Shown here: positions 56,701 to 64,000 of the stretch, in pieces
Layout of the letters: every line of letters starts with the position of its first letter
How positions within the stretch are numbered: the stretch's first letter is position 1
From: Punica granatum
Lineage: Eukaryota > Streptophyta > Magnoliopsida > Myrtales > Lythraceae
DNA: 64,000 nt
Direction: 5' to 3'
Assembly (NCBI RefSeq): GCF_007655135.1
Contig: NC_045127.1
Location: 16,835,699 to 16,899,698, forward strand
The notes under the pieces: model-generated
What the model was told of the DNA's origin: nothing
The model's database searches: none
What the model saw: the letters and a program-made list of their open reading frames with translations, nothing else
Program-made: the position numbers and the translations under genes

Positions 56701-56953
56701 CTTAGAGAATATCATGTTTCTTTGGTCTAAGTCTGGTGTAATAGGTTCAGCGCAAGGTTGTTTATATCGAATCACGTCAAGAGAGAGTGAACTTTATAGT
56801 GTCACTTCGCGATGCCCTTTTGTTTGGAGAGTGCAATTAAGTTTCATCACGTCGTGTGCTCAATTTTCTCTGCTGCAGGTGTTCATAATTGGGCCGGTGA
56901 AGCAAGTGCAGAAGGCAGAAGCTCTTCTAAGGGGGAAGATGCTGGACCTCTAA
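50771..56953 (+). CDS. 3'-5' exonuclease domain + KH domain protein (At2g25910-like)
   Basis: Ten exons: 50771-50828, 51872-52047, 53127-53258, 53340-53390, 53788-53884, 54188-54234, 54862-55078, 55574-55706, 55805-55847, 56879-56953. All introns are GT-AG, phases fit, and the product is 342 residues. Residues 57-215 form an RNase D/Egalitarian-like DEDD exonuclease fold: VIGFDCEGVNL (Asp62, Glu64), VIHDCKRDSEAL (Asp116, Asp120) and AAADDVRFLL (Asp207/208). Residues about 275-342 form a KH RNA-binding domain with IGRKG (GXXG loop), SAEILTGGPKGPP and VFIIGPVKQVQKAE. Family knowledge suggests RNA binding with 3'-end trimming or a scaffold role; the substrate is unknown. The start has a short Pro-rich leader and no targeting signal is evident. 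It appears intact. Confidence 0.93.
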
Positions 56954-57280
56954 TCACAAGAACGCCAATGCGGTGCTTCTCTCTTCCGGAGTACCCTTGT
57001 ATTGTTTTTACTAAGGAACTGTGATTGTGAATTCTCTTCAAAAAATGTTGTGCATTTTGGCTCTGTTGTCTTACCCTTTTGTGTGTACAGCAGCTGCATG
57101 CTAATTCGAGAACATTGATTTTCTGCGAGTAATCTTTTGTCTTGTGAAAATGATAAATCCTACTCGGTGAACACACAGAGAATATTAGAAGATCGCGCTT
57201 TATGCCGCTTATCGTTTTTAGCTTTAATGAATGGTCCACAAATATCTGCCTTCAGATCCTGGGTTTGCCATATTTTAATG
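56954..57280 (+). other. 3' flank of the exonuclease-KH gene
   Basis: It should contain the 3' UTR. No single polyadenylation signal stands out. The region ends at a long-TIR transposon. Confidence 0.45.
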
Positions 57281-59065
57281 GGTTAATTACATGATGATAA
57301 AAAAAAAATGCAAAATCTAACGCTTTGATACAAAATAAATTTTTGATTAAGATTTGGTATATCGCGTTTCAATTTGTTTCAATCGAGTCCAATTCGTCAA
57401 CTGTGGTGTCGTATAACACTGTTTCGATTTGCTGCTGGCTCAAAATTCTAATTAAAAAGATTAAATCTAATAAAAAAAATTCCTCCATCCCCTCTGTATT
57501 CTGCCCTTCGCTCTCCCCCGTCTCTCCCTTCTCAGGCCGTCTCTCTCCTAACCGTGGATCATGTTTTCCGGCAACTTGCCGGACTTCCGACATAGGAGCA
57601 CCTCTCTCTTTCTCCCTCTTCCTCTTGCTTTCCTCTTTTTCTTTTGTTCTTTTTTGACTGAATCGGAGTGGGGTGCCCCAGCCAACGACCCAAACCCCGA
57701 CGCGGAGTCCATTTTTTTGGCTTTTGCTCGAGTTCTGATTTATTATTTATTTTTATTTTTTGTGGGTTTGGCGGATTGGGTTGGGAGCCATGGGGATTGA
57801 GAGCCATGAAGAAGCGGAAACTGAACAGAGATGAAAACCACTGGGACAAGAAATTATGCAAAAATCGAATTCCAATCCTGCAGATATCAGATTAAGCTAT
57901 ATATACCCAAAATCCACATCCACTGAGCTCAAAACTAGACAAATCTAGAGCTAAGATCCTTTTTTCTTTTTATTTTGTCTGAATCAGGGGCTCCGCTGAA
58001 CTACACAAAATCCACATCCACCCCGACTCCAGATCTCTCTCAGAGATTTGGGGTTTCGAGATATCTGGTTCTACCGATCTCACCGGCTACCTACATTTCA
58101 CTCCCAAAAAAAAAATAAAAAAATGCAAGATTGCAAGAGGGAGAAGGAGGAGGAGGAGAGAGAGGGGTCCGACGACCATGAGCTTTCAATTAGGGGTGTG
58201 CACGGGTATCGGGTATACCCGGAACCGGTCAGAACCTACTCGTTAGGGTAGGGTCCGGATAGCTCGTATTGAAGATAGGGTATGTTTCGGGTATTAAAAT
58301 CAGGAACCCGTGAAAATCGGTTCCGATTCCGATTCCTGCCTACAAGGTACCTAGAACTGGTTATTTATTAAAAAGAAAAAGATGAAAGAGTAAAGTTACT
58401 GTATCTTCTAATGAATCAGAACAGAGACACTTTATTATGTGAGATCGTATTATGGATGTTTAATTTTGTCAATGGATTGATGAGACATATTATTTTTTTG
58501 TTATTGTGGATTAATCTAAATCTTTGTTGATACTTTATTTGGCGTGATTACTGATTATGTATGTGACATTTTCGATTCTATTTAGCCAAAGAAAAAAAAA
58601 TTACAAGTTATAACAGGGTACCTGAAACCTATGGTATAATACAGGTTCCGAGTAAGTTCCGGTTCCAAGATTTAACAGGGTAGGGTCCGGGTATCGTGAA
58701 AAATACAGCGTACTCGGAACTGATCACCCCTACTTTCAATGACCTCTCTGAGTTTTGTCATACATAGTCGATCATGCAGGGGGGAGAGGGCGTGATGGAT
58801 TTTGGGCATATGGTCATAGGAGAGAGAGGGAAAGGAGAGAGAGGGGAGGTTTCTTTTTATTATAATTTATTTCGTATGGCACGTCGATGCTTATTTACAC
58901 TTCAATTGCTATGTGAGAAAATGCTAACGGCGTCACAAGTGGAGTTTATGGATTATACTCAATTGAAGCAAATTGAAACATATTGTACCAAATCTTAAAT
59001 AAAAATTCATTTTATATCTAAGTGTTACATTTTGTAAACTTCTTGTACTTTTAATGTGATTAACC
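57281..59065. mobile_element. MULE-like element with long TIRs, possible Pack-MULE
   Basis: The left arm (57281-57410, GGTTAATTACATGAT, AAGATTTGGTA, TTTCAATTTG) is mirrored by the right arm (58930-59065, CAAATTGAAACA, TACCAAATCTTAAAT, ATGTGATTAACC). The arms exceed 100 bp, typical of MULE or MULE-MITE termini. The interior is GC-richer (57490-57800) and could be captured genic DNA, but no family was recognised. Flanking TTTTAAT words are present but not at exactly matching offsets. Confidence 0.68.
58191..58732. mobile_element. hAT-type MITE nested in the MULE-like element
   Basis: It starts TAGGGGTG and ends CACCCCTA, and is flanked by a perfect 8-bp duplication CTTTCAAT (58183-58190 and 58733-58740), diagnostic of hAT. 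It is 542 bp, with GGGTA/ACCCG-rich ends and an AT-rich middle and no transposase. Confidence 0.92.
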
Positions 59066-59752
59066 TTCTTTTAATTTCAAGGGGGATGAGTATGTGCTCA
59101 ACCTTTTTAGCTCTTTCTTTTTCTTAAAAAGATTAATTTTATTCTTTTTTAATGTTTTCATCCTAATCCTTTTTGTTTTTTCCAGCCAAATCATTATCCT
59201 TACTTCAAGTGTTCACTTTGGTCCTTCGTTAATTTGCAGCATTTGCTCCTATTTTTTCGAAACGATAATTAATATAATAAATGTGGGTCATAGTTTTTTT
59301 ATTATTATTTATTCGTCTTTTAACCAGAGAAGATGATCTAACCAACACTTAAGTCATCCATCGGACATGAAAAATAAATCTGTGCAAGAGACTTTTATTT
59401 ATTTAGTTATTTTTTTGTCCTTTTTCTCGAAATGTGAAACTCATCAACCTTATACATTGAACCCAATTCTTAAGTTCTTATTTAATCATAATTACTCTTC
59501 GATCACTTGCTTAATTAATGAAATTTCAAAACAATATGACTAGAGAAAATGAAAGAGATTTGCAATCCACTCTGTTACGTGTTAAGTGCAAAATAAGTTG
59601 AAATTGTTAGGCAAATAACAAGTTGAAACTGCTAAAATGAAAATGAATACCTGAACCAGAGAATTATGTGGACACTACCGTCACAGTGAGGTTGTCGGTA
59701 ACCCACTTGGATAGACAGCAACCTCTCTAGTCTTTTTGGTATCATTCAAGCC
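59066..59752. other. AT-rich spacer
   Basis: T-rich, no supported gene. Confidence 0.4.
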
Positions 59753-59755
59753 TTA

Positions 59756-60667
59756 TGCTATATTTGGTTCAATGTAATGAAATTAGTCATGAATAGAATG
59801 AGTAGGTGATATGAATTAGTATGTAATAGAATTATGATTAACGATAAGCTTTATTTGTTTAGTTGAATGTAATAGTAGATTTGAGATTTATAATTTTGGA
59901 ATTTGATGTTGAATAAAAAGAGATGATTAGGACAAAAGTACAAATCCTATACAAAGAAAAAAATACCCATATTCAATAAAAATTAAAGTATATTAAATAT
60001 AAAAACTATTGCAATATTAAATTTTTGACCAAAAATAAATATTAAATAATATTTGTTTAAAAGAGTAAATTTATTTAAAATATAAATTTAAAAAGTAAAA
60101 AAAATTAAAAAAAAAAAGAGTAATACTCCTTGATCCGCCGAAGCTCAGCTAACCAAGGCTTCAGAACACCATGGCCAGGCTCGCTTGAGGCTCGTGAACT
60201 CAGCCATGGGATTGCGAGCCCTGGACCGGTCGAACCTTGGGCTCGAGGGACTTGAGCTCCCACATTGTTGGGCTCACGAGCCTCGTGCGAGCCCTAGGCC
60301 CATGACGGCGTGACCAAATCAAACTTCGCCAGCTCTTGAGGAATCAGGAGAGGTAGGTTGAGTCTCTGGAAGAGGATGTTTGATGGTGGGTCAGCGACGA
60401 AGTGATGATAGAGGAGGTGATGGCTAAGGGGTTAATTTCAGAAAATATGATGAATAGATGGGAGGATATTGGTAGTTTGGATTCTATTACACGTGTAATA
60501 GCAACTACATATGGAAGAGGGGACAATGACATTTACTTATCTATTACTAATAAGACCCTTCATCTTTAACCCGATTCCAGTTATGGACACAAAAAAATAA
60601 AGTAATCGATATTAAGTATGCAATAGATATGTAATGTAAATCTTATTACACTAAACCAAACACACCA
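59756..60667. mobile_element. Harbinger-like non-autonomous element, second copy type
   Basis: It is flanked by TTA (59753-59755) and TTA (60668-60670). Ends TGCTATATTTGGTTCAATG and the complement of CACTAAACCAAACACACCA are imperfect inverted repeats. It is 912 bp, with AT-rich arms and a GC-rich core (60125-60345) carrying GAGCCCTGG and GGCTCGAGGG words. Confidence 0.72.
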
Positions 60668-60670
60668 TTA

Positions 60671-63373
60671 GAGCTTTGAGTTGAGCTAATCAGAACTGAA
60701 TCTCTCTATCAGCACTTCGATATATTCATTAACATATTCCTAAACTTTGCTATTTGTATTTCAATACACAAGATTCATCCATAGCGTTAATAAATGATAA
60801 AAAAGAGGACGCACCTATAATCAAAGTACTGCAAACTTATTATCAAAGTACTGCTACCACACAAAATGAGTTCAACAACTAAAAGGACATCTCACCCCTT
60901 TATCTACTTTCAAGGAGTCTTGAATCTTTGACTTAAAGTTCGGAATACTAACGCCATACTACCGAGCTACCACCTCATTTGCAGTTTAGAGGTAATACAT
61001 GCATTAGCAATTAAGACTGATTAAGGTGTTAGTCGTTTTAACACTTTGCACCTTCACACTAGAGGTCCGCGTAGGCGCTCCGAAACCAATTGTGAGAGCT
61101 CTCCCGAACACTGACTTGTAAACTTTGGTTCATGAGTGATGGACCCAACAACGAACTTCTATTAATTTCGAAAAATACTTTCACAATACACACACATTCT
61201 CACTCACCCACACGCTCACTCACACGCTCTTACACCATATCTCCTCCCTTCGTTTCCCTTCTCTTCTAGTTCTCTCTAGATACTTCAATTTGCTTCTATT
61301 TTAGTCCTTTTTTTTTCTTCTTCTATTTATCTACACTATTTCAAATACAATCCCTAATTATCTAGACACTTCTAACTATTATCATCCTTCTAGAAAGTAC
61401 TAGAAATTTATTACACATTTGTACATCTATTAGAGTTAGTGTCGATCCTTACATAATTTGTGTAAGAGCATATTAGAGTTGTTGAGATAACCAAACAATT
61501 CATCACTTCTTTTGAAAATAACAGATTTGCAACATAATCACAATAGTTAGTGCGAGAAATAGAATCCCATTTGGATTCCCACCAATAGCTTCGTCTAGTG
61601 GATAGTCTAAAGTATTAAATTGATCACCCTAAGATATGCCAAACGTCGTACATGGAGAAGTCCATCGCTACTATTTCCTTTTTCCTGCAAAACCATCGGG
61701 TGATCTACCAGAAATAGAGAAGTCCAGAATTAACAATATCAAAGAATAAAAAATCCTAACCAATTAAAATCGTGCAGAAATCCACCACAATCCGCATTGT
61801 TCTTCTTTATAATACTTTTGGATTTTTCATGGATTATAAAAGTTTAATGATTTTTTGGTTTCCACGGAAGTTTGGGCTCTGGACTTTCGTGTAAGGGACA
61901 TTTGGATTTATGTGTTGGAGATATTTTGGCAGTCCATAAATTAAGGACCTCTAGGCTTCCTTGATTTAGGTATCATGATAATATTGTGTCATTTTTTATA
62001 ACTTCCATTAATAGTGACTTCAAAAGACTTTCGATCAAAATGTAACTTAGATAATCTATACCGAATCTTGTTAAATTATCAATGATATAATACTAAATAT
62101 AGTTCACTTGATATAAATATAACAAAATCTATTGTAATTATTCGGTGATATTTTAACATGTTAACCGAGTTACACCTATATCACCGAATATAGATTGACA
62201 CCTATATCACCGAATATAGATTGACATAATCTATATCGAATCATATTAAATTATTCGGTAAATTAAGTTGGCCGGTTGTATTGTGTCAAATGCAATGCCT
62301 TAATTATGTAACATAACGTTACTTATTTTTTAAACTTAAGTGAAAGTTTTGCACAAGATGTTAACATGACTGATATTCTCTTGAGTTTTTTGATAAAAAA
62401 AATTTTGGATACACTTTAATTTTTATCTCAACTTTTTTAACCTCTCAATATATAATTAACTTAACTTCATTTATAATTATATAACTATAATAAAATAGGG
62501 AAAAGTTTAGTCTTAATTATTACAAATATTTTTCTTTTTTATTTTTGGATAATTATCTTAGTAATAGTTTTTAAACATATAGAAAAAGAAACTCTTCTAA
62601 CGCAATTCACTTGATATAAATATAACATAAACATATATTTATATGTTGTATACATATTTTACCTAGACCACCCACTTATAGATACAATTGATATACATAT
62701 ACATGCATATAATAATCATATAAATTATTAAAGTGATTAGCATATTAAATATTTTCAGTATCAAGAGCTTGAGTATTTGTATTTTAAGTTAGTTAGCAAC
62801 AATATTTTGTTGTTCTAATAAATTAATTTGTCAAAATTATACTTTTGAGGCCACAAATTGTAATTTTTATGATTCACAATTTAACTATTTAAATATAACT
62901 CACAGTAAATATTGCATGCATTTTTAGTCAAATACTTTGGATATTCCGAATTTTAATCAATTTATATTGTTAGGCCATAAATTTCTTCTTTTTTTTCATG
63001 ATTTATGGAGTATAGATACTTAAAATACTATATGCATATCATATACATTTTATATTTTTACTTTTATTTGATTTAATAATAGAATAAGGGTTAACATGTC
63101 ATTAATACACATTTAATGTGCCAATTCTACTTTACTATATATATTGATTGATTGATTTTAATTAATTAAAATATAAATTATGCAAAGATGATTGAGGTTC
63201 TACTACATCTTAATTATGATTTGCTGTACATATGGATATAATTATAAGGAGAAAGAAGGAAAAGAATAAAAGGAGAAGACAAAAAAGTAAAAGAATATTA
63301 TGTAATTATTTTCATCTAATTACAAAAATAATCTTTGTTCAAGTATACATCTCAGGCAATCTCAGAAAGTCTG
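60671..63373. other. AT-rich DNA, mostly unassigned
   Basis: No gene was found. The segment 61070-61480 resembles the end region of a minus-strand LTR (CT-rich and CACTCAC-rich, with TTCTAGA-type words), but no paired repeat or border was seen. Confidence 0.35.
62172..62223. repeat. 26-bp perfect tandem duplication
   Basis: Two identical copies, 62172-62197 and 62198-62223, beginning ACACCTATATCACC and ending TAGATTG. Confidence 0.95.
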
Positions 63374-63596
63374 CTGCGTTTGGTTTCAAAGTAAGATTTT
63401 AAAATCAGATTTTGATTTTGAAAAAAAAACGATATAAATGGAGTCCACCTTTTGACTTTGTATAAGTTATTTTTTGTTGTGAAAAAGAGTGGTATAAATG
63501 GGGCCCACCTTTTGATTTTGTATAAGTTATTTTGTTTTGTTGTGGGTAGAATGAAGTTAAAGTAGGATTTTAAAATCTACTTTGAAACCAAACAAG
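63374..63596. mobile_element. MITE with about 29-bp TIRs and an internal duplication
   Basis: The left end GTTTGGTTTCAAAGTAAG plus ATTTTAAAATC is mirrored by GATTTTAAAATCTACTTTG plus AAACCAAAC on the right, with one indel. Inside, a unit of about 45 bp (ATAAATGG, CCCACC or TCCACC, GTATAAGTTATTTT) is present twice. No clear target duplication. Confidence 0.75.
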
Positions 63597-63837
63597 CCAA
63601 AGCATAGAGTATAATACACAAACAGATGATGCCAAGTCCCGAAGCGACTGCTCTCATCCATTAAGCCAGTGAAGCCCTGCGCCTGCTATCCTTTCAAGCT
63701 ATGCCCGAGCATTCGCTGGTCGTTGTCCTAGCCTATATCTCGCCACAAGCTTATGTCTGCAAATTCTTAGTTATGGTACCGCCCTTAATAAAAGCTTGGA
63801 TGTTATATGAGAAAATTTTTTCAAATGCAAGGACATC

Positions 63838-63999
63838 CTATATTTTCACAAGCAGTGCTATAACGACCAGTACCGCTGGAATATATAAGAGGAATTGATG
63901 GGCATGACATAACAGATATCTGAAGATAATGTAAAGCGGATGCCAATTCGAGAATATGCTTAACCAGAACATAGCAGCAATCAATATCAATAGCAGAAA
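63838..63999 (-). CDS. possible C-terminal exon of an unidentified membrane protein (partial)
   Basis: On the minus strand one frame from the window edge reads 53 residues to a TAG at 63840-63838. It is strongly hydrophobic (FLLLILIAAMFWLSIF, then FLLYIPAVLVVIALLVKI) with a short polar middle (RYLLCHAHQ), like two membrane segments at a protein's end. The gene would lie mainly to the right of the window. I do not recognise the family, and a chance open frame is possible. Confidence 0.35.
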   Translation of the reverse strand, partial: FLLLILIAAMFWLSIFSNWHPLYIIFRYLLCHAHQFLLYIPAVLVVIALLVKI

Positions 64000-64000
64000 A

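Overview
This window looks like nuclear DNA of a dicot plant: two recognisable intron-containing plant genes sit in a sea of nested transposable elements. The genes are an EARLY FLOWERING 3 (ELF3)-like circadian gene on the minus strand (coding 8061 down to 4069, five exons, about 578 residues) and a gene for a 3'-5' exonuclease plus KH-domain protein of the Arabidopsis At2g25910 type on the plus strand (50771-56953, ten exons, 342 residues). Both can be spliced in silico with GT-AG introns into uninterrupted reading frames, so both are probably functional. A possible last exon of an unidentified membrane protein touches the right edge on the minus strand. No species can be fixed from the sequence.

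Layout. 1-2392: 3' half of a decayed Ty3/gypsy element ending in a probable LTR. 2393-8470: the ELF3-like gene and its flanks. 8471-15050: MITE, Helitron, SINE-like pieces and unassigned AT-rich DNA. 15060-40325: one old gypsy element (called B here) split by a solo LTR, a complete gypsy element (A, 16020-21998, TSD AGTAT), a 13.8-kb giant LTR element (C, 22374-36159, TSD GCTTC), a TTA-type MITE and a Mutator-like MITE with a 9-bp TSD. Removing these restores colinearity of B at each junction. 40326-43130: Helitron, MULE-like and SINE-like repeats. 43135-49010: a decayed minus-strand LINE with another element inserted in ORF1. 49370-50420: a Harbinger-like element. 50771-56953: the exonuclease-KH gene. 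57281-60667: a long-TIR MULE-like element containing a hAT-type MITE, then another Harbinger-like element. 60671-63370: AT-rich, mostly unassigned. 63374-64000: MITE and the partial exon.

The most unusual object is element C: about 3-kb LTRs, a tRNA-Arg-like primer site typical of Tat/Ogre elements, a broken gag-like DUF7745 gene followed by a coiled coil, no recognisable pol, and a 1.5-kb tandem array that is free of stop codons in all three forward frames. It looks like a non-autonomous (TR-GAG/LARD-like) retrotransposon. Its arrays and gag-only design are the best candidates for something little described. No prokaryotic system, CRISPR array or tRNA/rRNA gene was seen.
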